From Natronorubrum bangense (GTDB taxonomy: Archaea; Halobacteriota; Halobacteria; Halobacteriales; Natrialbaceae): a stretch of DNA of 64,000 bases. A model generated the notes under the pieces. It did no database searches. It was not told where the DNA came from and saw only the letters and a list, made by a program, of their open reading frames with translations. Below, piece by piece: positions 1 to 9,121 of the stretch. The stretch covers positions 310,001-374,000 of the forward strand of contig NZ_CP031306.1 in assembly GCF_004799645.1 (NCBI RefSeq). The letters run 5' to 3'. How positions within the stretch are numbered: the first letter of the stretch is position 1; each line of letters begins with the position of its first letter. The position numbers and the translations under genes were made by a program.

Positions 1-1
1 C

Positions 2-238
2 ACCTGTCACTACGCGGAGAACATACACGAGGCGGAGTGCAATGCATTTCCCGTAGAGAACGAGACTATCGTCCACGCGGAGTTCGACGGAGTGGTGATA
101 CGCGAGGACGAGTTCGAGAAGCGACCGGTGTACACGGCCGAAGACGATGCGTACGTTTCCGCTGAGAAGATGGCCTGGGACGAGTTGGCCGAACGCAACC
201 GCGTCCACGATTCGGGGACGGTCTCGTACTACCGGTAG
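2..238 (+). CDS. C-terminal fragment of an unidentified protein
   Basis: An open frame enters from the left edge and stops with TAG at 238, giving 78 residues. The fragment is acidic and reads like haloarchaeal protein (it contains IHEAEC, FDGVVIREDEFEK and ends DSGTVSYYR). The start and most of the protein lie outside the window. I do not recognise the family. Its place at the edge of a glycosyltransferase/flippase cluster suggests, without proof, a role in surface polysaccharide or glycan assembly. It is convergent with the flippase gene. Confidence 0.6.
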   Translation, partial: TCHYAENIHEAECNAFPVENETIVHAEFDGVVIREDEFEKRPVYTAEDDAYVSAEKMAWDELAERNRVHDSGTVSYYR

Positions 239-344
239 CGAACCCGAGATCGTACTCTCTTGGGATACGTTCCATGTTTTAGATCCCTCGTGAACCGGTG
301 GGACCGTCCCAGATCAGTACGAGATGTCTTCGAGTCCCACACGG

Positions 345-1805
345 TCACTCTCGGACCTCTGCTGCCAGTTGTCCGTAGTCGAGTAGGGCGAGCGCGTGAC
401 AGCCCAGCAGCCAAATCCCCGTTCCCGCCCCGACGCCGACAAGTATGGCGATGTACCCACTGAACGTCTGAACGAGCACATAAACCACGAGCCCCATGAC
501 GAGCGTAATCACCAAAACCCGTGCGAGACACTGTCTCAGCGGAACGAGTTCGAACCCGAGCTCGACATGGACGAGGTATACGGTTATGAGAGAGTAGAGT
601 CCGTGCGTGATAACGGTCGCGATGGCTGCCCCCTCGACCCCGATGACGGGTATCAGAAGCACGTTCAGCCCGAAGTTTCCGATCGACGTGACAAACTTAG
701 CCACGGCCCGGGTACGCGCCCGTCCGAGGTAATCGAGCGTGTCGCTCGAGATATGTGCGAGTCCTTCGAAGAAGACGAACAGCGCGAGTATCTGAACGAC
801 CGGAATCGCTCCGGAATACTCTGCGCCGAAAACGTTCGGGATCGCGACTCCCGCGACGAGGACGATGCCGGTACAGGCAGGAATATAAAAAACGAGCACG
901 TTTTTCAGACTCTCCTCGTAGATTTTGGAAGCTCGCTCCAGGTGGCCCGCGGCTTTTTCCGCGCCGTACGTCGGGGAGAGTGCGAAACCGATCGCGGCAC
1001 CCGGAATGCCGACGAGTCGCGATAGTTCCTTCCCGATCATGTAGTAAGCCACGGCCAGCGGATTGAGGAAATAACCGACGAGAAGGATGTCCATCTGCCG
1101 ATCGACGACTTCCGATAGGTTCGTAACCGAAAGGGGAACGTTGTACTTCAAAATTTGGTTCCGGATCTCGCTCGTCGGGAGGGACTCGTTGGCGACCCGA
1201 TCTCGAACCGAGTTGACCGTATAGAACCCGACCAGCGTGACAATGCCGAACCCAACCGCGTAGCCGATCACCGCGGAGACGGCCGTCGGTCTATAGAGCA
1301 CAAACGCGGCGACGAAAAGCCCCGTGAGTCCCGCTTCCGTCGCGTGGAGCTTGGCGCTGGTCGCAACCCGTTCGTACCCTTGCAGGATCGTCCGGTTGTA
1401 CTCATGGAGGGAGTAGAATAGAACGTAGCCAGATCCAACAAAGACGACTGAAGGGAGGGCCGGTTCGTCAAGCAACGCCCCGATCCAATTGGAGGCGGCG
1501 GCCAGAGCGAGAGCGACCGTCGCCGCGGCAACGATTGCGATCCGTTTCGACTCTGAGACGACCGTGTTTGCCACTCCGGGGTTATCGTGTTTGTACTCGG
1601 CGACGTACCGTGCCGCAGAACGGGCGATCCCGAGTTCGCTGAACAGCCTTGAGACCATGAAGACCGACACCGCCAGCGCGAAAATTCCGTAGGAATCTGC
1701 ACCCAGAACGCGAGTCAGAAATACCAGAATCAGCCCGCCGATCAGCGCGTGGAATACTCTCCCACCAAGCTCTGCGGAGATATGTTCAACGAGTTCGCTT
1801 CTCAT
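345..1805 (-). CDS. Oligosaccharide flippase (polysaccharide synthase/MATE-like superfamily)
   Basis: The product has 486 residues and is almost entirely hydrophobic, with about 12-14 predicted membrane segments. This matches the RfbX/Wzx-type flippases that move lipid-linked oligosaccharides across the membrane. The N-terminus (LGGRVFHALIGGLILVFL, then RVLGADSYGIFALA) is the classic start of this family, in which a Gly-x-Tyr-Gly motif follows the first helix. The length is normal for the family. It lies beside glycosyltransferases on the same strand, so the likely job is exporting the glycan they build for S-layer glycosylation or exopolysaccharide. The start ATG at 1803-1805 gives a first helix immediately after a short polar head. 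Which glycan it moves cannot be told. Confidence 0.85.
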   Translation of the reverse strand: MRSELVEHISAELGGRVFHALIGGLILVFLTRVLGADSYGIFALAVSVFMVSRLFSELGIARSAARYVAEYKHDNPGVANTVVSESKRIAIVAAATVALALAAASNWIGALLDEPALPSVVFVGSGYVLFYSLHEYNRTILQGYERVATSAKLHATEAGLTGLFVAAFVLYRPTAVSAVIGYAVGFGIVTLVGFYTVNSVRDRVANESLPTSEIRNQILKYNVPLSVTNLSEVVDRQMDILLVGYFLNPLAVAYYMIGKELSRLVGIPGAAIGFALSPTYGAEKAAGHLERASKIYEESLKNVLVFYIPACTGIVLVAGVAIPNVFGAEYSGAIPVVQILALFVFFEGLAHISSDTLDYLGRARTRAVAKFVTSIGNFGLNVLLIPVIGVEGAAIATVITHGLYSLITVYLVHVELGFELVPLRQCLARVLVITLVMGLVVYVLVQTFSGYIAILVGVGAGTGIWLLGCHALALLDYGQLAAEVRE

Positions 1806-2101
1806 TTAGTCACGTGAATGAGTACGTGGGCCGTCGAGTCTGTCCGTCGGGTCGCATTTTTCGGCACGGTGCGTTCGGTCGTCTCCGGCACTCGAAATAT
1901 CGGATTCGTGCGTCATACACAGTCGAAAGCAGCTCTGATCGCGGTGACTCGGTTACACCGTTTACCGATAAAAACCCGGTGTCAGTAACGGCGGTAATCG
2001 CGGTGTTTCCGGCGCCGAATACGCGATTATGGCGACAGCCGTGTCCGGACCGATCGCGGTCGAACGGCAAATTCAAAGGGTATAGAATCTGCGACCGAAG
2101 T

Positions 2102-3133
2102 TCACGCAAGTGTCTCGTGCGTTCCGGTTATGGACTCGAAAACCTGACTGAGGGTGCCTAGGAGAAATCCCAGCGAACTCCCGAGAGCAGCCGTCCACTC
2201 TCTTCTCAGAGCGTATCTGAGGAACGTTCGAAAGGTGGCCCCGATCATCGCCCACGCGAACAGCGGTGCGTGTTTCCGCTCACCGAGCGATTCGAACGCG
2301 CGAACGCGGTTTCGACCCTCGCGTGCATTTGATTCGAAAACGTCCCTCTCGTGGTTGGTTTCAGGGTGCTTGAGGGGGAGTTTCGGATCGATGAGCGAGT
2401 GGTATCCCGCCTTCTTCAGTTGCCAGCCGACCATCAGGTCCTCCCCCGGCTCACGGCCGGCCGTCCACTGCGGGAACCGCACGTCCGTCACGACGTCCCG
2501 TTTGTAGCTCATATTGCTCCCGCCGATCCAGTCGCCCTTCATCACCGTGATCGGCGCCTCTCCCGTCTGATACGATCGAACAGAAAAACCTGCATTGTTG
2601 ATCTTCCACAGAGAGGTTCCCTGATAAAAAAGTCGATCAAACGCCTTCGAAAGCGCATCGACGGTGTCTTCTCCTCGTTCGTCAGTTCGAGGACCGAACA
2701 GCAACCCTCCGATTCCAGCAAGAGTCGGCGAATCATGCAACGAATAGAGAGCATGTAGTCTGTCGAGATACGATGGCGCAAGGACCGTATCGTCGTCCAG
2801 AAAGACGACGACACTGCTCGCCGCGAGCGTCATTCCCGTGTTTCGAGCGGTGCCCGATCCGGGTACACAACCGCGTTTGGAACCCGTGATCGTCAGATCG
2901 GCCGTCTCCGGAAGTATTGACCGAAACCGTTCAACGAGCTCCGAAGAGAGTTCTCCGTCGTTTACGATGATTACCTCTTCCGGCGGTCGTGATTGGTCGC
3001 CAATCGACGAGATACACCGCTCGAGATCGCGTTGTCTGTTCCGAGTCGGAACGACTACTGAAAATTCGATCGAATCAAGCGTCTGTTCCGTATCCCGCTT
3101 ATCGACCGGAAATTCCCTCTCGGCAGTGATCAT
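2102..3133 (-). CDS. Glycosyltransferase family 2
   Basis: The 343-residue product has a GT-A fold: FSVVVPTRNR at about residues 24-33, IIVNDG at 55-60 and the metal/nucleotide-binding LDDDT at 112-116. A conserved acceptor-site region (AGREPGEDLMVGWQLKKAGY) follows at about 225-245. The C-terminus is hydrophobic, which suggests peripheral membrane attachment. Such enzymes transfer a sugar from a nucleotide sugar to a lipid-linked glycan on the cytoplasmic face. It is separated from the flippase by about 300 bases and is transcribed the same way. A TATA-like box centred 27 bases upstream supports the chosen start. Donor and acceptor sugars are unknown. Confidence 0.85.
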   Translation of the reverse strand: MITAEREFPVDKRDTEQTLDSIEFSVVVPTRNRQRDLERCISSIGDQSRPPEEVIIVNDGELSSELVERFRSILPETADLTITGSKRGCVPGSGTARNTGMTLAASSVVVFLDDDTVLAPSYLDRLHALYSLHDSPTLAGIGGLLFGPRTDERGEDTVDALSKAFDRLFYQGTSLWKINNAGFSVRSYQTGEAPITVMKGDWIGGSNMSYKRDVVTDVRFPQWTAGREPGEDLMVGWQLKKAGYHSLIDPKLPLKHPETNHERDVFESNAREGRNRVRAFESLGERKHAPLFAWAMIGATFRTFLRYALRREWTAALGSSLGFLLGTLSQVFESITGTHETLA

Positions 3134-3154
3134 ACCGTCGTTTGTTCGATTGAG

Positions 3155-3164
3155 TGTATAATGT
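3155..3164 (-). promoter_or_regulatory. TATA box of the glycosyltransferase at 2102-3133
   Basis: On the minus strand the sequence reads CATTATACAC, centred about 27 bases before the ATG. This spacing is typical of leaderless haloarchaeal transcripts. Confidence 0.55.
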
Positions 3165-3309
3165 TGTGTACACGCTCGGCGAACGGTCGGTCATAATGAT
3201 ACGTATTATCGAAACATCACACTATCGAACCGGTATCAGTTCCGAAAGGCAAGGTATCCGGACGAACTGACCGGCGTCGGAAAGCGACCGTCAAACCGGG
3301 CCTCTCTCC

Positions 3310-5355
3310 TTACCTCTGGAGACGAACGTCCGTTCGAGTCGACGCGGACTCTCCGTCGGATGTTGTCACTTCGAGAGAGACCTCGTATTCGCCGTGTTCG
3401 TGACGCTTCCGTAGACGGTCGGAACTGCAGGCACCCGACCCGCTGACGCTGACCGTTTTCGAGTCGACGACGCTCCTGTCGTCCGGATCGATGAGTCGGA
3501 GAGAAACCGTCTCGAGGTTGCTATTGGCGTCGGAAACCGCCCACCTTACGCGCACTCTGGCCCACTGTGGGTTACTCCAGTTGCGTAGACGGAATCGATT
3601 GATCCGAGGAGCCGACGTAGCACTATCTTCGTCGTCGGGTTCGTCTTCAGGTTCGTCGTCAGGTTCGTCGTCGGGTTCGTCGTCAGGTTCGTCTTCAGGT
3701 TCGTCGTCGGGTTCGTCGTCGGGTTCGTCGTCGGGTTCGTCGTCGGGTTCGTCGTCGGGCTTATCACCCGTCGCCGTCGAGAATGTGATCGTCGATCCGA
3801 AGTCCGGTGACTCGGTCCCGGACTCGTTCCATAGCTCTGGTCGAACCTCGTACTCCGTTCCCGCCTGCATAGTCTCGAGCGAGAGTTCATACTCCCCCTC
3901 ACTCGTCACTTCAAACCCGCCCGCTGACGACTCCGGCCAGCTGTCCGCGCCGACCGGCGCGTACGCCGCCCAGAGGTAAGCGCTGTCGACGTCGCCCATC
4001 GACTCGATCGTGACGTGCAGCGTGGCTGTCGATGTCGAGATGTCGGAGACGCCGTCCGTGACCAGCGATATCTCGTCATCGACTTCCCGGTCCTCGCCGT
4101 TTGACGGATCACTAATAGAGTGATCGTCCGTTCCCGTGCTGGCGGCCCGTAGTAGTTCATGATTCGAAGTATCCCCGCCGATCTGCCAGAACATCAATCC
4201 GTGAAGTTCCCGGTCCGCGACGTACTGGCACTTCCGCTTGACGCTCTCGGGAGTCTCGTGGGAAACGAATGTCTCCTGACTCGCCGAATACGAGAAGGGG
4301 GCCTCCGCGGTGGAGTCCCAGAACGTCTCGAACTCCGAACTATCGAGATACCGTTCGGCGATCGTGGAGTACTGTTCGCTGCCGCCCCAGGTCGACCAGG
4401 GCTGGCCGAGACCGTTCGTACCGCCGTCGAGAACGCCTTCGAAGACGACGCCGAATGAGGGAACACCGAGGTTAATTTTCTCTGTTGGGATTCCTTCTTC
4501 GATCCACGCCTGCAACGCGGCGTGAGAAGACGGTGGGTAATCATGAACCCCGTCATCTATCTCCGAAAAAAGCGGGGCGTCGTGTTCGGTAGCGCTGGAC
4601 CAGCTCCCGGCGTAGTTGTAGTTCATAACCGCCACGAAATCGAGCAGTTCGCCGAGGCGCTGCGTATCGTGTTCGCGAGCTCGCCACGGCTGTGGCGACA
4701 ACGATGCCGAGAGCCAGTAGTACTTTCCATCCTCGCTACCGGCTTCATCCAACCGTTCACGGAACAGTTCAATCAGCGCCGTGAAGTTCCGCCGCTTCTC
4801 GGCGTTTTCGGCGTCGGAAGCGCTGATATCGAGTGGGAACTCCCAGTCAATGTCGACGCCGTCGAGGTCGTATGTCCGGAGATAATCGAGGGTCGTCTCG
4901 ACGAAATGCTCCCGGCGAGTGGCAGTACTCACTGCATCCGCGAAGTTCTGCGAACCGCCGGCACCTCCGAGCATCACGAGCACGTTCGATCCGTCTCGAT
5001 CGACCTGACGGAACTCCTCGAGAACGGAGGACTCGATCGACGGATACGTGAACTCTACGGTCCCGTCAGGCTGCGGGGTGAAATCGGAGATACTGACGAA
5101 ATCAAGCAGTTCAAACGGAACGTCCGACGGGCGGTAATCGTCCCACCATCCCCACGACGGGTACCAGCCGTTGACGTGGTACCCGTTCGAGGAGGACTCA
5201 CTACCGGTATTCGCACTCGCTGTTCCCGCCGTCAATCCTGCTGCGACGAACGCCGTTCCCGTCGCTTTCAAATACGATCGCCGGTTAATCGTACTCTCGG
5301 TTCGGTGATAATTCTTGTCCGCGTCATCTTCCCGCTCCGTCGGGTCGCGTACCAT
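3310..5355 (-). CDS. Secreted chitinase, GH18 family, Tat-exported
   Basis: The product has 681 residues. Residues 24-49 form a twin-arginine signal (NRRSYLKATG then a hydrophobic stretch to ASA). The GH18 barrel spans about 57-405 and has the full catalytic motif DGVDIDWE at 165-172 (D165, D168, D170 and proton donor E172) plus MNYNYAGSW further on. After it come an Fn3-like domain (about 430-530), a low-complexity Asp-Glu-Pro linker and a C-terminal beta-sandwich of about 95 residues. The enzyme should act outside the cell on chitin or another beta-1,4-GlcNAc polymer. It sits inside a polysaccharide assembly locus and is divergent from the next glycosyltransferase. The Fn3-like domain resembles those in the lipoprotein at 14742-16523. 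Confidence 0.92.
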   Translation of the reverse strand: MVRDPTEREDDADKNYHRTESTINRRSYLKATGTAFVAAGLTAGTASANTGSESSSNGYHVNGWYPSWGWWDDYRPSDVPFELLDFVSISDFTPQPDGTVEFTYPSIESSVLEEFRQVDRDGSNVLVMLGGAGGSQNFADAVSTATRREHFVETTLDYLRTYDLDGVDIDWEFPLDISASDAENAEKRRNFTALIELFRERLDEAGSEDGKYYWLSASLSPQPWRAREHDTQRLGELLDFVAVMNYNYAGSWSSATEHDAPLFSEIDDGVHDYPPSSHAALQAWIEEGIPTEKINLGVPSFGVVFEGVLDGGTNGLGQPWSTWGGSEQYSTIAERYLDSSEFETFWDSTAEAPFSYSASQETFVSHETPESVKRKCQYVADRELHGLMFWQIGGDTSNHELLRAASTGTDDHSISDPSNGEDREVDDEISLVTDGVSDISTSTATLHVTIESMGDVDSAYLWAAYAPVGADSWPESSAGGFEVTSEGEYELSLETMQAGTEYEVRPELWNESGTESPDFGSTITFSTATGDKPDDEPDDEPDDEPDDEPDDEPEDEPDDEPDDEPDDEPEDEPDDEDSATSAPRINRFRLRNWSNPQWARVRVRWAVSDANSNLETVSLRLIDPDDRSVVDSKTVSVSGSGACSSDRLRKRHEHGEYEVSLEVTTSDGESASTRTDVRLQR
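3628..3759 (-). repeat. 12-bp tandem repeat coding the chitinase linker
   Basis: About eleven near-identical 12-base units (plus-strand consensus TCGTCGTCGGGT, with occasional TCTTCAGGT variants) encode an in-frame Asp-Asp-Glu-Pro linker. Because the unit is a multiple of three, gain or loss of units changes linker length without a frameshift. Confidence 0.9.
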
Positions 5356-5687
5356 GCATCCATTGTCAGTCGCTCCAGAAAGCTATAGAGTTTTGTTAAT
5401 ATATCCATTCTTTATATAATTTTTCAGCATTTCTCCTGGGTGTGTGGTTAATTACTAGTTGTTAAAACAGCAGTATGAGCGATTAAAACACGAACTTCTC
5501 GATCAGTTATAAAATCGGATTATATCTTGGTACGCCAAAATACACCAGAGTTTGATTATTCTAAGCAAAGACTGGTGAGATCTTAGCTGGATCAAGTCAC
5601 TAATTCGATCTTGGCCGTCGTTCCCAGTATTCTGCCCGGTGACGGTTTATTAGCCTCGGCGTGATACGGGCCCTATACTTCGTGACT
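5356..5687. other. AT-rich divergent intergenic region
   Basis: No gene is visible. The stretch is far AT-richer than its surroundings and carries promoter elements for both flanking genes. A CTATAG box near 5384-5391 lies about 30 bases before the chitinase ATG. A TTTATTA box at 5646-5652 lies about 38 bases before the ATG at 5688. Confidence 0.6.
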
Positions 5688-6698
5688 ATGGACGACCCTG
5701 CCCTCAGCGTCGTGATGCCGACGTACAATGCCGCCGAGTACCTACGATCGGCGATCGATAGTATACTCGCCCAGACGTTCTCGGACTTCGAACTGGTGAT
5801 CGTCAACGACGGTTCGACTGATGGAACGCATTCGATAATTGAATCGTACGACGACGATCGAATCCAGACGGTTCGATTGGAGACCAATTCCGGAATCCCG
5901 ACCGCTCGTAACCGAGGAATCGAAAAGGCACGTGGAGAGTACGTCGCTTGTCACGATTCAGACGATCGATCGCACCGAACGCGATTCGAACGACAGGCTC
6001 GGTACTTAGATGCCAACAAAGGGGTCGCTGCCGTCGGTACCGGTGCGTTGCTCGTCGACGAGAGCGGCGATCGGATCGCTCGTCGGCGGGTCGCGGCGGA
6101 TCCGTCGCTCTCCGATCTCGTCGACGTGAATCACTTCGTTCACGGTTCGATGATCGTTCGACGATCCGCACTTGAGGAGGTCGGGTACTACCACGAGTGG
6201 TTCGAACTGGCGGAAGATTATGAGCTCGTTTTACGGCTCGCGGATAGATACGACGTTCGGAACATCGACGAACCGCTCTACGAACAGCAGATCCGAACAG
6301 ACAGCGCTTACGGTTCTTCGCTCGAAAAGATATGGCTGTACGACCTATTGGCGGTAAAGAAATTAAAGAAACCCGAAGATTGGTTGGAACTGAAACGGAT
6401 CGTCGATCGGGACGGAGTTCGGGCCGCGAGACAGTACCTCTCCCGGGAAGAACTGACGGACTATCATCGCAAGGTGGCCAGAGAGCGGCTCAGATACGGC
6501 TACCCGAAAGAAGCGCAGGATCACGTGCGGCAGGCGGTCAGTTTCTCGAAACCGAGTCCGATGCTCTGTGTGTTGTACTCGCTGTCGTTTTTTCCTCCGA
6601 CGATAACCAAGCGGACCGCAAAAGCGTATCGTCGATACTTCCTGAATCCGCGGCTTCGATTGGCCAACGCTCGAGTGGCCGCGAGAGCTGCCGGGTAG
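5688..6698 (+). CDS. Glycosyltransferase family 2
   Basis: The 336-residue product starts at the ATG at 5688. An upstream GTG at 5661 in the same frame is less likely because it lies almost on the TATA box. The GT-A core reads LSVVMPTYNAAEYL, then VIVNDGSTDGT, then a nucleotide-sugar motif CHDSDDR. Here the usual DDDD-type string is DSDD, which still keeps the acidic pair. A second half with basic and hydrophobic segments (LYSLSFFPP) follows. It is convergent with the deacetylase. Substrate is unknown, and the role in surface glycan assembly is inferred from the neighbours. Confidence 0.88.
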   Translation: MDDPALSVVMPTYNAAEYLRSAIDSILAQTFSDFELVIVNDGSTDGTHSIIESYDDDRIQTVRLETNSGIPTARNRGIEKARGEYVACHDSDDRSHRTRFERQARYLDANKGVAAVGTGALLVDESGDRIARRRVAADPSLSDLVDVNHFVHGSMIVRRSALEEVGYYHEWFELAEDYELVLRLADRYDVRNIDEPLYEQQIRTDSAYGSSLEKIWLYDLLAVKKLKKPEDWLELKRIVDRDGVRAARQYLSREELTDYHRKVARERLRYGYPKEAQDHVRQAVSFSKPSPMLCVLYSLSFFPPTITKRTAKAYRRYFLNPRLRLANARVAARAAG

Positions 6699-6745
6699 TA
6701 CCGATCGACGACCCGACGAACCCGATGTGCTAATTCTCGAGTGCC

Positions 6746-7525
6746 TCAGTCGAAGAGTGTGTTCGCCATCCTCGCGACGTACGCGCTGCAATCGGTCAGT
6801 GCCCAGTCGAGTTCGTACGGTTCGCTAGCGCCGTTTATCCGCGGAAGACGGTGTGGGTTGGATGTCTCATCAACGTGTACCTCATTTTCGATAGACGCCG
6901 CAAGATCATGGGTAGATCGGACAATTTCTACGGCCTCTCGAGAATGATCGCCGTAGGGGTAACAGAATCGAGTCACGTCAATCCCCAGTGATTCCTCGAG
7001 TTCCTCCTTCGACCCCGCGATCTCCGATACTAACTTGTCGCCGGTGAGTTCGGACAGCCGTGGGTGTGATTTCGAGTGATTTCCGATCGTCACAAGTTTG
7101 TCGTCGGCGAGTTCCGCGAGCTGTTTCTCGGTCATGTACTCGTGATCGTAGTGCTCGTCGTGAGTGAACTGATCATCGAGAAGAGCGTTCGAAACGACGA
7201 ATACCGTCGCAGGGGCGTCGTACTCATGAAGGACCGGCCGAACGTTCTCGTAAAAGTCGGTTGTTCCATCGTCGAACGTCAGCGCGATCCTAGGCCGAGC
7301 CGTCGTTTCGGTCACGTCAGTCAGGTCAACGATGTCGTATTCCGCCTCGAGCCGTTTGATTTGATTTCGAAACCGGGCGAGCGAGATATCGTCGTGGTAT
7401 CCACCGCTGACGGAATGATACATCAGGATCCGGTTCCCGGAGTCGGGGAACGGCAATGTCGACGAGAAACCAAGGTACTCATCGACAAGCGCCAACGCGG
7501 ACCAAATTCGATGCGTCGGTATCAA
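6746..7525 (-). CDS. Polysaccharide deacetylase (NodB domain, CE4)
   Basis: The 259-residue product carries the NodB motifs: TFDDG at 83-87 (catalytic base and metal Asp), HSKSHP at 150-155 (metal His pair H150 and H154) and FCYPYGD near 183-189. RILMYHSVS near residue 32 is the usual start of this family. CE4 enzymes remove N-acetyl groups from GlcNAc-containing polymers or lipid-linked sugars. No clear signal peptide is seen, so a cytoplasmic role on a glycan intermediate is possible. It lies 88 bases downstream of the next glycosyltransferase on the same strand, which suggests cotranscription or a close promoter (an ATTAATAAAC box lies near 7574-7583). Confidence 0.88.
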   Translation of the reverse strand: MIPTHRIWSALALVDEYLGFSSTLPFPDSGNRILMYHSVSGGYHDDISLARFRNQIKRLEAEYDIVDLTDVTETTARPRIALTFDDGTTDFYENVRPVLHEYDAPATVFVVSNALLDDQFTHDEHYDHEYMTEKQLAELADDKLVTIGNHSKSHPRLSELTGDKLVSEIAGSKEELEESLGIDVTRFCYPYGDHSREAVEIVRSTHDLAASIENEVHVDETSNPHRLPRINGASEPYELDWALTDCSAYVARMANTLFD

Positions 7526-7613
7526 TGTCGTTCCTCTGATTCGTTGCGAATCGATCGTACGTTCTCAGGAAACATTAATAAACGAACCATATCGTTCCGT
7601 CGGTACGTCAGAA

Positions 7614-8606
7614 CTAGCCGCCACTGAACTGGTTGACAGGACGCTGGAGTTGGTTTCTCCCGAAATAAAACCCGTATACGAGCGCCCGGACGCTAAGCAA
7701 CGCAGGTAAGGCGGCCCATCCGGTGTCGCCCCTTGCCATTCCACGGACGAATCCCTTGGCCCCGAGCCCGAACTGTTCGTACAGTAACCTGGTCATCGGG
7801 AAATCCATGAAGCCCTCGCCGGTCGCGAACGACTTGGCCCCTTCTCGTTGTGCCCTTGCGAATTCCGAGAGCGTCTTCATCGTATCGTGGTAGATGGGAT
7901 CGTCCAAGTAAACTACCTGGTACCCGCTGTCCCGGAACTTCCGCGCCCAGTCGATGTCTTCCCCCCAGTGAACTGATCGGTCGATACCGCCGACCTCCTC
8001 GAACACGTCGCGCCGAAACAGGGCGTTACCGAGACCCAACAGCCCGACCTCGTTGCGTATACGGTCCTCGAGAATTAAGTTGAAGTGGCGAGCGTACGCC
8101 TTCGAGATCGGGGAGGAACTCGGCGGCGGTACCAAGACCGGCCACACGGTGCTCACCTGCTCATCGTAATTAAAGTACTTGACTGCTCGACGGAGCCATC
8201 CACTGGCCGGAAGATAAATATCGGAGTCGAATAGAGCGACGAGTTCTCCGCTCGAGCGTTCCAGTCCGGTCTGTCTCGCGCTCCCTAGCGGCCCCGTATC
8301 GATCACGACTTCATCGGCGAATCGTTGAGCGATCGCCGTCGTCTGGTCATTCGAACCGCCGTCTATGACGACGATTTCGACATCGGAGTACTCCTGCTTG
8401 GTTATCGACTGAAGACACCGTTCGATTGTCTCTTCGCTGTTGTACGTCGGAATACACACCGAGACAGCCGGCAACTCGTCCGGATTCACGACATCAGCGG
8501 TTAGCGATTCCGGAGTGGGATCGACTACGACGTACGGATCGGTCGCCTCTCGCATCGTTTCGTTCGTTTTCGCATCCATAGCGGCTATGTCCAAGACGGG
8601 CGACAT
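7614..8606 (-). CDS. Glycosyltransferase family 2
   Basis: The protein has about 330 residues. The GT-A core starts AVSVCIPTYNSEETIERC, followed by VVIDGGSNDQT and the LFDSDIY metal-binding motif. The acceptor motif WGEDIDWARKFRDSGY is typical of GT2 enzymes acting on lipid-linked glycans, and a hydrophobic C-terminus suggests membrane contact. The start is uncertain: ATG at 8606 is used here, ATG at 8579 has a TATA-like TACTATGTC centred about 27 bases upstream, and the frame stays open to 8681. Confidence 0.85.
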   Translation of the reverse strand: MSPVLDIAAMDAKTNETMREATDPYVVVDPTPESLTADVVNPDELPAVSVCIPTYNSEETIERCLQSITKQEYSDVEIVVIDGGSNDQTTAIAQRFADEVVIDTGPLGSARQTGLERSSGELVALFDSDIYLPASGWLRRAVKYFNYDEQVSTVWPVLVPPPSSSPISKAYARHFNLILEDRIRNEVGLLGLGNALFRRDVFEEVGGIDRSVHWGEDIDWARKFRDSGYQVVYLDDPIYHDTMKTLSEFARAQREGAKSFATGEGFMDFPMTRLLYEQFGLGAKGFVRGMARGDTGWAALPALLSVRALVYGFYFGRNQLQRPVNQFSGG

Positions 8607-9121
8607 AGTACCGCAGCATCGTCTGTAGCGGGAATACTCTGTTGAGTCTCCGCTTCGATGACGAAGTAGTATGTTACTCACGGATGAAATCTCCTATAAC
8701 TACTAAATGTGGTGTTGTGTATCGACACCGATACACACTGATGATCAGATAGAAGTTCTCTAGAGAACACAACGATTTCGAGGCTGATAGATAGCCCCAT
8801 GAAGAGATGATATTGAGATAGAAGGCCTATCAGTTTTAGCTGGCGGAGACAGTACATATTGATGCTAACTCGTTCAGATCATTAACTGGGGTTAAGCGCT
8901 AATTCACTATCCTCAAGGAGCGAACGGCGTCAGCCGTGAACGAGTAGGATGGGGGAGTTCACTACTGGTTTCATGAGCGCATCGTGGCTGTGGGAGATCC
9001 GGACCAATAGCTGTCGGGTTTCCAACTCGCTTCGGCGACGAGCGGTGCAGTTACTATCGCGATTGGGGATGCGAATGGCGAGTCAGTTCGATGAAGAAGT
9101 TCTGGGTCGCCGGTCAGTTTT
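8607..9121. other. Intergenic region without a gene, carrying an IS-end remnant
   Basis: The first 280 bases are AT-rich and hold no convincing frame. A hairpin sequence related to IS200/IS605 ends follows (listed separately). A 62-codon plus-strand frame at 8949-9137 runs out of that remnant and lacks haloarchaeal composition, so I do not call it a gene. Confidence 0.6.
8893..8962 (+). repeat. Solo IS200/IS605-type end (PATE-like remnant)
   Basis: The sequence CTATCCTCAAGGAGCGAACG ... GAGTAGGATGGGGGAGTTCAC matches in layout the hairpin in front of tnpA at 62533-62599. It has a CCTCAAGGAGC left side, a GAGTAGG right side and a C-rich to G-rich outer stem. No transposase is nearby. Confidence 0.55.

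Noticed and set aside
1810..2109. Minus-strand 99-codon frame between the flippase and glycosyltransferase genes
   Set aside because: Cys- and Arg-rich random composition with no motif; treated as intergenic.
3628..3759. Tandem repeat considered as a CRISPR array
   Set aside because: The units are 12 bases, directly contiguous without spacers, and in frame with the chitinase linker.
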